Shown here piece after piece: positions 21,536-36,300 of a stretch of 64,000 bases of DNA. The first letter of the stretch is position 1. Every line of letters begins with the position of its first letter. Source of the stretch: Halichondria panicea (Eukaryota > Porifera > Demospongiae > Suberitida > Halichondriidae); contig NC_087393.1 in NCBI RefSeq assembly GCF_963675165.1, forward strand, positions 2,547,502-2,611,501. Direction: 5' to 3'. The position numbers were made by a program, and so were the translations under genes. The notes below the pieces were generated by a model. That model was not told the origin of the DNA and did no database searches. It worked only from the letters and a program-made list of their open reading frames with translations.

Positions 21536-22900
21536 ACAGCACCTTTGCAACACACACACAAATGGTAAACCACAATGTAAACCCACAATGTAAACATGGA
21601 CTACATGCAGGCTATCCTTGAGTGGTTTCTTTACTGGTCAGTGTACTAACACAACAACTATAGATACCAAGGTTGCAGTAATAAGGCCTACTCCACAGAT
21701 GTGAGATGGAGAATGGTATACCAGAGCTGAGGTGTGTACATGGTCTATCTTATATCACACAGAAAAAATAACTAGCAATTTGAAATGTGAACATAATTAT
21801 TGACAGCAGTGACAGCAGTGGCGTAGGAAGAGAGTTATCACTTAGAGAGCATGGATAGTAGAAAAAGTTTAGAAGGGGAGCTGATACGCATGTGCACACA
21901 TATTAAAGTGTGCCTGCACGGGGGTCTTGTGGTAGTCCCCAAAAAATATATTAATTTTGCATGCTCTGGGATTGATTGATGTATTTGCGTACAATTAAAA
22001 GCTTGATTGAATTGAGCTTGGGTAAAAAGCAAGCATGCGTGTTAAGGGCCTTATAGAGGCCTGGTTCCTACTTTTAGTACACCACTAGACAGTACTGCAG
22101 AATGTAGCCTCGATCCCAGGCCGCACTTCCCACTTCACTTACGTACGTATTGATATGTAATAACTATGGCCTATATAATTATGTCTACGAGTTGCTTAAA
22201 AATCAAACTTCATGATGACTGCATGCATGCCAGATTTGTAAATTGTTTCTGTCTTTTTGTTGATATGCCTGACCTATACATTGTAAAAATGTAGATATGG
22301 AATCAGTTCTCAACCGAACTGTTAAGACTGCAATTAAAGAATATGAACGATGAGAAATTGACTACTTTTACAATTGAAGTTTCTAAATCTTGATTCAAGG
22401 TATATATATATATTTATATCGACATAATTATATATCTCCCGGTGTATATAGCTACGTCTTTGGATTTAATTAATTCCATGTACTAATTAATCTCTCAGCT
22501 AGTTTCTGTAGTACACAAATAATTATGCAGATCACTATTTAATTAATGCTACGCATAATTATTGCAACATACATAGTTACGTACTTGAATGATGGATTTT
22601 ATGTTTTTGCTGTTTGCAGTGCGGCATGGTCTGAGGACTACGAGCACAGGGCTTATTGTACTGGACACATTACTTCCAGACATTGTATCAGCTCATATGA
22701 TTCCCAGTTTACGTAACAGATGGCATTATTATGCTATCTTCGTTAGTTAAGGCCTGAGAATGGGACGAGATGATTAATATCTAATCCATCACTGTTCTTG
22801 TCATGACAACAAACGTTCTTTTGTTTAACATTATCTATATTTTTATGGGTTTGATTGCTTCTCTATTTGACAGTATTTTTTCTTTTGATCATGTTCCTAG

Positions 22901-23326
22901 CTTTGGTGCACATGCAAAGGCTTCAGCATTGCAAATAAGAAATTGAAAAATCCTAAAAGTGACGTCGTTTTTGACCCACTACCATGTCGTGAGCCACAGC
23001 CACAGTTTCGAATTCAACTTGAAGAATCAGATGGCTTTACTATTATTATGAGGCTTGTTGATTCAGAATCAGATACATCCGTGGAAAATGTTGTTGAATA
23101 TGAACCTCCTCCTGTCCCACAATCTGGACCCAGAGCTGAAAAAATCAGTGCTTGCTTATTGGCTTTTGATGTGTTTATTGCAGTAGTTAGTGCAATTCTA
23201 GTTCTTGCAGATATGCTGCTATACATGTCATTCTACTACGAAATGGCTCAACTGCGGAGCCGTACACCTCCTCTGCTGGCTTTCTCTCTTCTTTTGGATC
23301 TCTTGTTCCTGCGTTATTTACACTGA
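22901..23326 (+). CDS. Possible terminal exon of an unknown membrane protein
   Basis: An open frame of 141 codons follows a ttcctag acceptor and ends at TGA. It begins LWCTCKGFSIANKKLKNPKS, has a charged, proline-containing middle (VEYEPPPVPQSGP) and one or two hydrophobic segments (ISACLLAFDVFIAVVSAILV and PLLAFSLLLDLLFL) near the C-terminus. No upstream exon was placed and no family recognised. It could be a real 3' exon whose upstream exons are hidden in the duplicated RSAD1 region, or a chance ORF. Confidence 0.3.
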   Translation, partial: LWCTCKGFSIANKKLKNPKSDVVFDPLPCREPQPQFRIQLEESDGFTIIMRLVDSESDTSVENVVEYEPPPVPQSGPRAEKISACLLAFDVFIAVVSAILVLADMLLYMSFYYEMAQLRSRTPPLLAFSLLLDLLFLRYLH

Positions 23327-24300
23327 CAGCTGGGATCTTAGAGAAACGTTTGATCACATTTCTGAGTGGTTTTGATAATGCTAATAAATCACTTACGAGA
23401 AGGAGAAGGAACACTGAACCATAACGTGACTGAAACGTGCACATGTACACATGCAGCACAACTTACTAAGTTTACTATAATTATGCCGATTAATTATTAT
23501 TATAGCGTATACCAATTAGGGTGAGTATATACAACTCGATCGCAATATTTTTTAGATTTTATGCTTGCACAAGACTGTATAGTATGTACCTTAAAGTGAC
23601 ATATTTTCACAGGTAGATATGTTTGCGAATTCACTGTTTAGCTCATTTTGCTGGTATTAAATTTTGCTAATTCTCGCTCAAGTTGTGAAATTAGTGTTAT
23701 ATAACATTTCTAATTACTTGCGAGTGATTTTAATGAGATAAATTGCAATTTCCAATTATCTGCGAGTACACATTTTTGTGATTTTACTATCATTCGCAGA
23801 AATAGCAGAAATTAATACTCGCTAAATATATCACCTTAAGGTATTAAAAATCAGTAATCATCGTAGTTGCTGCATTCGTGACAAGATAATAATTAATAGT
23901 ATGGCTAAGAGTGCACGAGTAGCCATACTATTGATTGTTAATCGTTTGTGATGCAGTTTTAAGGACATTTTTAGCTGCAGTTTCAGTAAAAAAAATTTGC
24001 CGCGGCCGTTATTCGAACGTGCGGTTGTCAAGGCAGCAATTGCACGTCGTTAATGACGACATGCAATTACTGATATGCGATTAATCACTGCACGAATCAC
24101 AGTGAATAATAGGACAACATGCGATTATACGTATAATATTATAATTATTAGAGCTAATAATCAATCACCAAAAATGCAACTCACAAAGTAATTAATTTAA
24201 AAACAGTGCTCAGACTAGGTCTAACTATTTATAAAAATGAGAAGTTCTTTGCACGGATAAAATAAATGTCCAATCCTTATAATTATAGTAAGCACGCCAG
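23327..24300. other. AT-rich spacer with one hairpin
   Basis: No gene. An inverted repeat at about 23873-23957 (ctgcattcgtgacaag...aatagtatggcta / tagccatactatt...gtgatgcag) could be a small element. The right end includes the 3' untranslated region of the minus-strand VWA gene. Confidence 0.55.
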
Positions 24301-27300
24301 CTAATCTGCATCTTCTTCATCATCATCGGTATCGCAGTGGGTATAATCACTGGACTTAGTAGCCTGTATGAAGAGGATACTACATTAGATGTAACTGCAC
24401 AAGCAGTAGGACCGTATAGGCCTGGATAGATTATGCTCGGAATAATTTTACCATAATAGGTGTCTAAAGAATAATTGGGGAATAATAGGATGGATCATGC
24501 AATGTCCATTTTTTGTTACATTAAATTTGTATAACAATGTTTTCATGGAAAAAATGCTTGAAGGTGAATATTATGGATTAGTTCAAGTTAGTTCAAGTCA
24601 GCCAGTTAAAATAGATAACACCTGAGAATCATGATTATTAATTATGTTGTGTGTCAATTGTGTGCTGTGTTTATGTCTATGTACGTCTTTATTATGTCTA
24701 GATTTTTTATGAGAATAATAGGCACATTTTAAAAAAGCATAGTTTATCAGGGCCTAGACATTGCATGCCTATTAACTATTCTCTGGTTCCCATAAAATAA
24801 TTCTTTTTCGTTCACCTAATATTCTTTGAATCACCTCATTTATCGAATTGTGCAACTGGGTTTAGCCATTTTATATAGTAATTAATCTACTACTGGACGC
24901 ACCGTGTTTTGGTGGTTTTTATTAGTACCGCATATTTTCGTCGGGTAAAATATTCGTTATTTTCGTGGGCAAGCTGACTTCCACGAAAACGTAGGCGTGG
25001 CTTACCAGAACGCATGCAATGAAGTCAAACGAAATTTTTCCTCATCGAATTGAACGAATTTTAAACCCCATGAAAAGTTACCCGCTATACAGTATAGACA
25101 TTGACCCTGTCCATTAAGTGCATGTATTTAATAATTAAGTCAATAGTGCGTAGTTGGCAACGCCCGATTGAAAATCCGCCTAATGGTGGTCTGTTTCACT
25201 TGATGCTCGAGAGCACCTATTGCTCAAAATCATGCCGTCATAAATATCAAGGCCTAACTGTAGGGGTGGTATTTATGCTTAAGAAAACATGCAGCTATTA
25301 TTCTCAGTGTAAACCACAAGCACATAATAGACTTACATCTCATTGAGATGAAACTATATATTATAACGGAGATATCCACCGTCAATGAGAAAGTACACAT
25401 AATTATAGTATATATAAGGAGACAAATGCTTGGCTCGGTACTGACTTTTACAAAATCATATTCTCATAATAACAATTGTTTAGAAGGTGTCGTCCGTTGT
25501 GCCAAAATAATTCTCACCCAAAAAATGCTAGTCTGATAATTATAAGCACGCAAAAAATCTACCAACCCCTAAGTAAGCAGCCACACACATGCAGAGACAA
25601 GTCATCTCACCTTCATGTTATACAGGTAGACTGCTAGATCATCTTCCATCTCTCCTCTCCTACTCACCGCTTTTTTGGTCTGTGACATTTAAAATGGCAA
25701 GGAATTAGCACCATGCGTGCATGCTATATACACACAGCACATAATAATATAGTTACATCACTAGGGGTACATTAAACTCTTGCTCCTGGTCAAGTCATGT
25801 ACTACCACAATTGGACCACTGAAGATAATATCAAACTTTTGCATTACTTCACAAATTCATGACATAGAGATCTTTTTGGGGGAATAAAATAAGCATCAAA
25901 CATCACTTGTGCAACGGCAGCTAAAACAGCAAAAGTCAGTACTTTCCTTTGGAAATGAGCGCAGCCTGAAAAGTAGCAGTTCACAAGGTAATAAACAGAC
26001 AGTGACGACCATTTCTGGATTTTGCTGAATGTAAAACACCCTCTTTTTAAGCGAACTTCCGGATTTTAGTTGTGTGCTGATACGAACGCTTAGAGCAACT
26101 TCTACAGGCTGAAAGATGACATAGCAGACGCCACTGGCAGCTATTTTTAGATCCACATGCTTTTTTTGCTATGGTCCGCCTACTACTTCCGTCCGGGAAT
26201 TCCTCCCAGTATACTCTATGCATGCACATGCACTATACACTAAATACAGTGGAACCTCCATAAAACGGATACCATTGCATGGGGAACAGCCTTTTGGCTT
26301 TGTTGAGAGGTTTCGATTGCCAGGTATGTATGCTCTAAGTCAATTCCTACTACTTGAAGATTTGCTAACTGCTTCTCTAGCTCATACAAGCTTTGAAAAG
26401 GCTGTAGACAAGCTACAGCTACGTAGGTTTTCGCAATAATGCGACCGCAGCAATAACTTTCCGCTAGTGGTTGTCCGTTCTGGGACGTTATTTTCCATGC
26501 TAAGGCTGGTTAGGGATTCTATAAAGCTGCTCGTTATACGGAGTAGAGAGGTGGCCGTTCCTAAGAGGTTGCTTTACATTGAAGTCATCAATCCGGACCT
26601 GAGCTTTTGGCTGTTTTATATAGCGTGTGGTTGCTTTCGGAGGCGGTCGTTAATGGAGGTTCCGCTGTATAATTATAGTAAGACTCGTTGATCTAAATTC
26701 TAAATTCACATGCAAGGGTTATATACATGCACAAAATCATGTGTGCAACATGATCCACTGCCTGAATAATGGTGAACATTTATCGTATATTATACCTTTG
26801 GAACAGATCGTGTCCTTGGAGCAGAATACCTTGTTGGCTCCTGTACAGCCAGCTCACTGGCCATAAGTGGCGTTTCTTGATTGTACATGACATCATACTG
26901 ACCCTCATCGTCACTGTAATCACATCGAAATTGATCACGCTCACCCTGCATGCATGTGAACGAAGAAACATCAATGCAATGTAAAGTATGTTTTTTTTAG
27001 TCACATACAATGTAATCTAAGTTTCAAATGCGAGACTGTGTCTTTTGATTGCGAATTTTCACGAACTCTCAAGGAAGAAAGTATGCACATGCAGTGACAT
27101 TCGCTAATGAGTATTACAAATGAGTATCACGTACTTGAAACCGGTATTATTATTATAGTAATTTTAAATAATTATAGTAATTATTTATTGTTGTTAACAA
27201 ACGTATGGACCAGGAGTTTGATCACCTGTTGTTTGCTTGCTAATTTTCGCTCAAGAGGGATGATGTCCTCCATGAGGTTGGTGTAGGCATGTCTATTCTC

Positions 27301-30300
27301 ACCAGTCCAGTGACTGTAAAAAGGGGGGAAAAAAGGAGAAAAACATAAAATAAGACAACAGTGTGGAATTAAGGTTTCACAAATCAGAGATAGTCATGTA
27401 CCTGACACCCAAAGCAAACTACAAAACGGTATTATGAAAATGGTTCAGCTATACACATCAGCTGCTAAGCTAAAGTGAATGTGGTCACCTATTTCTCTGT
27501 AGTAGCCTCTGGTTAGAGAGAGCATTAACCCTGGCTCCAGTGTACTCCCCCTCCATCGTCAGCTTGGCTGTGTTGCGTGCCACATGGGAACCAACCACAC
27601 CCATGTCAATGCCTACGAACGATAAGTACATACAGTTAGTGTAAGCAATAATAATAATAGTGACATGTTAAACAACTTTATGGAGAAAATCAAATTAGAA
27701 CTGTTCGATCTATAATTATGTGTAAATCTAGTCCATGCTTATACATGAAAACTAACATGCGTGCAATACAAGATGCCTCACTGCACTCACTCACCCCTCT
27801 CGGCAATGTCTCTGTCCCTAGTGACGGGTTTGGCCTGAGAAATTACTCGTACACACCTTGACCCATCCCTGCCTGTGTACTCAATCTGCAACTGGAAGGG
27901 GAGGTGATCCCTCCCATCTATTTGAAGGGGCGGGAGCCGCTTGACCTTAGGCTTAGGAGATGCCCCACTGGCAGTGTCTCCCTTATCTATGTATGAAGAA
28001 AGACTAATGATTCTTTGAATTTCAGTACAAGGAAAACAAGGAAAACAGTGTATACACAATTGCACATTATTTTAGCTGTTGCTATGATTATCATGATTGT
28101 ACCAGTGCATGGGGAGCCATGGCACTGTACAATTTGTAATAGCGCTGATACCAGAACACAGTAAGTACTGTAAACTGTACAAAGGAATGCATAACATTTA
28201 TGTGTTACAGACACATAAATATTATAAATACAATACATGTGCATGGCTAAATCTTTCCCAACAGACATGGAAAGCATAATTATGATAAACATACCATCTC
28301 CGTCAGTAGAGCCCTTGACAGAAGGTCGGTTCTTCTTGGTCCTGGATCCGTACTCGTACGTGAGCTCAGTATCAGCCGTCACATTGCCCACTGGTATCAA
28401 CAGCATGCTCTCCTGGCTATCCTCAGAACGAAAGTATCTGAGTTGAGGTGAAAGTAGAACATTTTCATAGACATAACTAGCAATCAGTTTTGGAAGTATA
28501 ATTATAAAATCATCTGTTCGACAGTCTTTGATGGAGCTACAAACTGGTTACTTTTCTCTTTCCTAACCCTGACAATGTACACGACAGTTTCTATTAATTC
28601 TTATGAGAGCAGGGTTTTAGAACACTTCTACTCACAGTTCACTGTGTAGTACAATCTTTGCCCGGACGTTAGTGGCAATAACAGGATTGGCTAGAATGCT
28701 GGTGAACTCCTTTGTGATGTTCAGCGGGTTGACGGTGGTAACCTGGATAAAATGTCAACAGGTATTACAAACATACATTTGTAGTATACTTTCAGCAGCA
28801 CATATAACATGTATTAAAAGCAAGTAGAAACTCGTGCAAATTACCTGTCCTCCAGTTTTGTCTGCCACTTGACCCAGCTCTGTTGCCTTACAGTCTGTAC
28901 CTCTGATTCTCACCAATGACACTGTCACACTGTGCAAGTAAGTAGGTATACGTGAGGGAAATGACATGCTATGAAATTGGCTGCAGGGCTTGCGTGAGAT
29001 ATACATTATTATACATTCACGTAAGTACTTCTAACGGCTTCAACCAGCAAATCAACGAAAGGGTAGTGTTATCACAACAACGTGGGCAATGGCCTAGGGA
29101 TGAAATGGACACCCAAATTAGTTAATGTACAATCTGACACACATGCACTAACAGTGCTAACAAATAAGTGAAGTTCCTCAAGTTCACAGAACACAATGTT
29201 GCTGCATGGTGAAAATGTGCACGTGAGTTTTAATTTACTTTTTTTCCACAGCTAGAGTGCCCATGTTCTCATAGAAAGTCTGTGCCTCTCCTCTTGCTTC
29301 GGCTGATACCAGGTCTACACAGTGAAGGAAAACACATGCAGTGAAACAATCAGTATATAGAACGATATTGCCTAGCAAACGTATAAACGTACGTAACTAG
29401 TTGCTATAATACATTTAGGTCAGGTGATGATGATAGTGACAACCATCAGAAAATAGGGATGACAAAAGTATACACACTCACCATCCAGGTTTCCCACTCC
29501 TTTGTTTGCCAAACCATCAGTACATATGATCACCTGCACACCAAAATACTATTTCACAGCATTCACACAAATACGATTGCTATAATTACTAATCTGTGAC
29601 TGTATGTATTCATGCATGCAGCTTGGCTATATATAGTCGTTACGATCAGCTAACACCAGCGCTCAATTTGAAATGCTGTTGACTTTTACCTTGGAGCCGG
29701 GAATCCTAGCAGCCATGGAGATAGACAACAGCAGAGCTGGCCCCAATGCAGTCTGACCACTCTCCTCAAGACTAAAAAACATTACAACCATCATGGAGGA
29801 GGCAAAATATTTTCTCATAGTGCCAATACATAAATCCTGACCGACCATGCATGTATAATATCATGTAGAGTCACAGTACGAATTTAAAGAACATGCGAAG
29901 CATAATTATTGATGAGAAATTCTTACTCAAAGACGTTCTTGCTCAGTTTCTTGTGTGTGTCCTTGATGAGACCAGGCAGAGGGACGTCCCCTCCAACTTT
30001 CACTAGGGCGTCCACACTCCACAGTTTGTCACCTGCCATAGTTACAGGGGTGCTACGCCCATCACCCACCACTGTCACCTGATGAGTTAAGATTATCACA
30101 AAAGGCACTAGGATGCTAAACTCATGAACTCCAGATTCATGAAGCGGAATCATGTAAATTATTCACGCTATAGCTGAAATATACAGTATATACACTGCAT
30201 GTACCTCATCTCCGAAAGTAACCAGGGCAACCCTGTTGGTTGGATGTGCACCGGCTAGTAGAGTCAACTGGTGATCAACTGCAGCTTGTACACCCTGTAC

Positions 30301-33300
30301 ACGGGAGTCAAGGTTAAACAGTATCCCTGTGAAACTTGCTTATACATCTGCATGGCATTACTTGCATGTGATATTTAGCCCAGGTTAAATTACCTGTAGT
30401 CTGGACACGTAAGTGTTGTTTCTGCTCTGTCCGGGCATGTACTGGTTCTCATTGTGCACGTTCAGCGAGGACAACCCACGCACACGGTCGTGACCTTTCA
30501 GCTCAAACTTCCCTGGCACCTGCAAAATATTTATCACAATTGTTAACCCTATTAAATAAGGATTGAAACATTGATGCACAATGAGTGCAGGTGTTGCTAT
30601 TATAGCTGAGCGTGCATACACACATTTATAGTATCTGATAGACAGAATAAGGTTATTGTAGTATAATGTCATGTAGCCTCCTTCGCAGCCTCTCCTTTTT
30701 CTGTTCTTTGTCACACGGTCAATAAGATAAAATACGGTAAGAATTGGAGGAACAAAGAAAGAAAGAACGAACCGTCTAAGAAAAAGGAGAGCCTGCCTCG
30801 CTAAGTCGCGTGACGGTGGCACAGTGGTGGCAGTGTGAAAATGAGCGTGGGCTTTCAGTAGATGGGCGGAGCCTGACAGGCAACAAAGCCACAGGATGCC
30901 TACGCATTGTAGACTTACTTCATATGCAAGTCTGGAGATAATTATTATCATAGACGATGGCTTTAATACCTAGCATAGTGAAGTCTGAAGACTAAAGGTC
31001 TATCTTTGAGCCTATCCTCAAGCCTCAAATTGAGGCTTGAGTTATTATTGAGCAGTAGTCTAGTCTAGAAACAGTGTAAAATGACAATGTTGCAAGGTTG
31101 TGATCTCATGAGTACTGACAGAGTGACTAAACTATACTAATTTGTGTGCATGAGACAGTTTTCACAGGAGCACGAGCACCAATGTCGAATTTTCCCTTCG
31201 TTCAATACATGTAATAGATTGAAGATCGATAGGGTCCTGTCAATTCCATAGTCGTGTAATCCTATTGTAGTAGTATTAGAGGTTCTGCTCCTTTTGGAAA
31301 CTTTCTGGCAGTAGAACCAGCTCTATAGTGGATACGGAAATAATACCTGCAGATAAGCACTCAGGTCTACATTGTCTGCTGTAATTTAAAACACTCAACT
31401 GGGTCGAACGTGAGAGGTCTTGAGAGTGGGAGCACATTGAGTTTGATAAGGCGAGTCTTGTAGTCTGTAGTTCTGCTGTAGTTCTACTGTAATTATCCGA
31501 GGATAAAATTGGTTGCCCTTGCCCTTCTAGTTTGGATAGTGTGATTGTTCCAAGGCAATCTTCTTCTTCTTATTATTATGACTTGGACTAAAACATTCCT
31601 TCTGATGACATGAAGGGATCTGTCAATTTTGGCATGTCAGAAGTATTGCTGTGAGTTGTCCAGGATCTGGGATAGGTTCCTTCTTTGCCCAGGTCCTTTT
31701 GACAAGTGCTATTATCAGATACAGTAGTACTCTAGCCTTTCATGCTTCATCTTGTAGAGCTAACTTCTACATACTGTGTTCTGTAGCTTCACACACTCTT
31801 TGCCTCTAGTTCCTGGTAAATACGCTCTAAGTACTGTGTCACAGTGTGTGGGAGGACAGATATTGCGGTTTACTCTTGCCCACGCTCAATTAAATTTGGC
31901 TACGTCAGTAGCAGATCACAAGACTTAGCGGGGCAGGCCTTCCTTTTTCTTAGTGGCTTCCTTTTTTTATTCTTTGCTCTCTCCAATTATTCCCGTATGG
32001 TGTTAATATTGTGACAAACAACAGAATCAAAATTATAACTGAAAAAGGAAGGCCTGCGAAGGAGGCTAAATGTCATGAGTATGTATGAACAATGAAAAAT
32101 CACATGATGATGTTCAGGTACTGTACCTATAATAAGTATTTATAAGTGCGATCCCAGTATAGCTTAGATCTATAATCTGTTCCTACGCTATACAGAACTA
32201 TGGCACTAAGTGTTCTGCTGGTGACCTGTCTAATTCTGAAGTTGCTTGAAACAGGTGTGACTGCTACAAACTACTGTGTCATCGAACAAACGTCTACTGA
32301 TTCAAATTGCCAGACACTGCAATACTATGCTAAACACCTTCAGAACATTAGCAACCAAGATGGCAACATTACAATGACATTTTTGCCTGGTGATCACAAG
32401 CTAACGGAAATAACTTTCCACTTGATAAACAGGACAAGCGTTGCATTCACCACCTGGACTCAACAAAATGTTAAAATCTCTGTGGGGTTTGGAGCCGGAA
32501 TCACCCTTGAAAACATTACAAACCTTACTATCCAACATGTGACAATAATTCCAAACCCTATCGAAGGTGCACTCATTTTCAAAAATATACAATTATTCCG
32601 GTTGATACAAATAAATATTACATATACACAAGTCAAAATTCCACCACCAACAATCAGTCCTTCAATGAGTAACATACGAAACACTGAAATAACTCAATCA
32701 ACATTTGATCACTGCATTCTCATTTTTGGACAAGAACATGACAGCTCGATCAAAGAAATCAGCCTGGCCTTACAGAATGTATCGATTTCCTCAGTCAGAT
32801 TTCATTCGATACACTCAGCAGTAAGAATTACAATGGATGAAGGAACGTATCTACTGAATTTTACCAACTCCTCTATATCAAGTCAAAACACTGGAATACA
32901 CCTCAAGGTATACAATTCCAAGCTTATTTTTGATATGGAAAATGTGAACATTACAAATTCACACGATGGTCTATACATAGAAGATATGAGTGATAAGCAA
33001 CTGTCCACTGTTACAGTAAATGCTGCTTATTGCTTGTTTGAGGCAAATAGATATGGGATAGTGATAAACTCTTTGACAGACGTTCCCTCCACTGTGATTG
33101 TAACAATGAAGAATTGTAACATCACAAACAATACAGAAAGTGGCATCATTATCCACAAATCACGATCCGTGAAATTGCAAATGACAGTTGAATTCTGCCA
33201 TTTTACAGGCAACACTGGTGTTAGCATATTAATAGATGCAACAGATGAAGAGGGGTCTAAGCTAAAGCTGAACAATTGCACATTCCTCAGTAATGAAGAT

Positions 33301-36300
33301 GTTCTGCAAGCACGATCTGTAGTTCAACTGCACGGCTACATAGAAACACGTCTATCCAATTGTTTCTTTCAAGATAACCGAAACACACCTATCGAAATTA
33401 ATTTTGGGGACTTAGTATTTACACACAATAACTGGTTCATCGGTAACCGTGGTTATTACGGTGGGGGTGTATCATTAATCGACTCTACCGTCATTTTCAC
33501 TGTGAATGCACAAGTCTACTTCACAAATAACAGTGCACGTTTCGGAGGTGCAATATATGTTGTCAAAACATCGTGTGCAAGCAAATCCCCACTTTGTTTC
33601 TATTCAGCAGCCAATAGTTCATATATTTATCTCACTGAGAATACAGCTGACAGTGGAGGTGATGAAATATACGGTGCAGCACTTAACGATACATGTATTG
33701 CCAATAGTAATTCAAATACAAGTGTATCAGTCTACCGCAATCATTTCAAGTTCAACAATTATACTGAACCCAAACTATCTTTGGTTACATCTGATCCCAA
33801 ACGAATATGCTTGTGTCGCCAAGATACTCTAATACCTATTTGCTCTGATATCAATTACATATTCAATACATCCATAAAGAATGGATATCCCGGAGAATAC
33901 TTTGTATTTTACATAGTCCTAGTGGGTTACGAATTTGGTACTGTTTCAGGCACGGCTTACATCAGAGCTCTAGATACGGAAAATGTCCAGTCAGTAGCTA
34001 TTAACTCGACATCATGCACTGCAGTGAACTACACAATCAACTCCAAGCTGAACACCACAGTAACACTGGTACTGACGACTCAGGAGATAGCTCTGAGAGA
34101 GTACGGGGATCGAGATTACATGGAGGCCGCAATCGAGACGTACAACGAATCAGAAGTGATACCAGAATCTCTACTCACTACTCCCGTCTATATTGATATC
34201 AAAGTACAAGATTGTCCAGAAGGTTTCTCTTTTAATGATAGACGTAATATATGCGAATGTGATCTTAAGAACCAAACTACCTGTATTATCTGCAATAGCC
34301 AGCGGTTATTTAAAATGAGTGGAACGCAATGGATTGGAGAAGGGGTGCTGTACACAGAACATGCTCCCCATGGTCACATCAATACATCAGAAAAGTGGGT
34401 TACCTTGGATGGTGTGGCTAATGAATGCCCTGCTATTAATGGAGAATCACTTGAAGTTGACGAACAATGTGCTAACAATCATACTGGACAATTGTGTGGT
34501 AATTGTAGTGGCAATTACAGTCTAACTCTAGGAAGACCAGACTGTAAAGAATGTGCATATAAAGGCCTAGCGTTTATCGTTTTCTTTATACTTGCTGGCC
34601 CTTTATTGGTAGCTCTAATTAAAATGCTTGATCTCACTGTAACTATTGGCAGTGTTAATGGGCTAATCATCTACGCCAATCTTGTCTGGGCAAACGAAAG
34701 TATTATCTTCAATTCAAGAGAGTGCGAGTTCAATGAATATTTTCTGAAAGTGTTCATTGCGTGGATAAATCTTGATTTCGGAATTACTGAGTGCTTCTTC
34801 AAGGGTTTTAATGCAGTCTGGAAAGCATTCTTCCAATTTTTGTTTCCTATCTACATATGGATACTAGCTATAGCGATAATCTTTGCATCCAGATACTCTG
34901 ACAGAGTTGCTCGAGTGTTCGGCACTAAGTCTGTTTCACTACTGGCAACACTTTTCCTACTATCATATTCAAAGCTATTAACAGCAGTCACTACAGTCTT
35001 TGATGGCACGACCCTAGGAAATATTACTGTATGGACAGAGGATGGAACTATCGAGTATATGAGAGAGGAGCATATCGCACTGTTCCTTGTATCTCTAGTA
35101 TTCTCTACGCTTTTTCTTCTCCCATTCACAGCTAGCCTACTATTTATTCAGCCTTTACGAGCTATTTCACATATCAGGCCGTTTCAATGGGTCCACAAGC
35201 TCAAGCCTTTTTTCGATGCCTACACAGGAATTCTTGAGGACAAGTACCACTATTGGGTGGGTGTTCTCATACTGGCTAGAGGTGCTATCCTAATCACAAC
35301 AGCTATTACACAAGACAAACGCCATGATCTAATCGCACTTGCCATTATTTCAGCTTTGCTTTGCCTACACACTGGTGTCTACAAGAAATGGTATTTGACC
35401 TTGATAGAAAAATCCTTTCTGTTAAACCTCAACTTGTTTGCAACCGCTTTATTAGGTATATATGTACAGCAAGGTGTTGACGGAAGCAAGCAACTTGGAA
35501 ACACTGTTACAGGCATCTTTGTGGGAATTAGTTTTGCTCAATTCGTTTGTATCATCATTGGCCACATTTTCATGCAAGGAAGAAAGTTATACCAAAAATA
35601 CTATACTCAGCCAGAGGAAGATCCTAACAATCCACCATTGCTTATAGAAGGAAGAGATGACAGCCAATTTGCAAACTAACTGATTTTTGTCTATGTGTTT
35701 GTAACTCTATAATAGGAGACTATAGTAATTGTAAGAGACTGGAACGTTATTTGTGTTGATCGTTTTGTATTTGGTAGGTAGATGTATTTACCTTATGTTA
35801 CGTAAATGTATTTATCTTATTCTAATTTTTGTGACGTCATGCCAGCTTAGTTTATGATTGATGAGTTTTTGTGAGAGACCTCGTGTAGAACAAAAACTCT
35901 GTATGCCTGTATTTTGTGTGTTGTTGTTGATTTTCTTGTAATAAACCATTCAAGCTACCTGGTATAGCTAGTCCTACCTATAGAGAAGGATCCGCTCGGT
36001 GACAGTAATATATAAAAGTGATACCGATTATGCACATTGTACATTATGGCACTTATATAGCCACCATCTGCTAAATCATCCATTGCATGAATCAGTACTA
36101 GGCCAAATATAGTATGTACTTGTATGGCCTAAAATATATATTATGGTCCGCCATCCTCGATTTTACCACTGCATACTTTTCACCACTGCATAAAATGCAC
36201 TAGAATATAAACTTCATTACCTTTGTATTTATACATTTTATACAGTGGTAAGAAAGGTCAAGAATGGCGGACCAAATATACTTTAGTGCAAGCATACAAG

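Larger units (their letters stand above)
19250..22720 (+). pseudogene. Partial, decayed copy of the 3' end of RSAD1
   Basis: Four blocks match RSAD1 exons 13-16 with their flanking intron sequence: 19392-19447 (exon 13), 19503-19553 (exon 14), 22295-22398 (exon 15) and about 22620-22715 (exon 16). The exon 13 donor GTGAAT is now ATGAAT, exon 14 has lost 3 bases (gcgaactacag to gcgttacag) and its donor, exon 15 carries an internal deletion and exon 16 an insertion after the acceptor (gcagtgcggcatggtc). Exons 1-12 are absent. The intron between the second and third block is greatly enlarged by MITEs and tandem repeats. It is a segmental duplicate, not a retrocopy, because intron sequence is retained. 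Confidence 0.88.
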
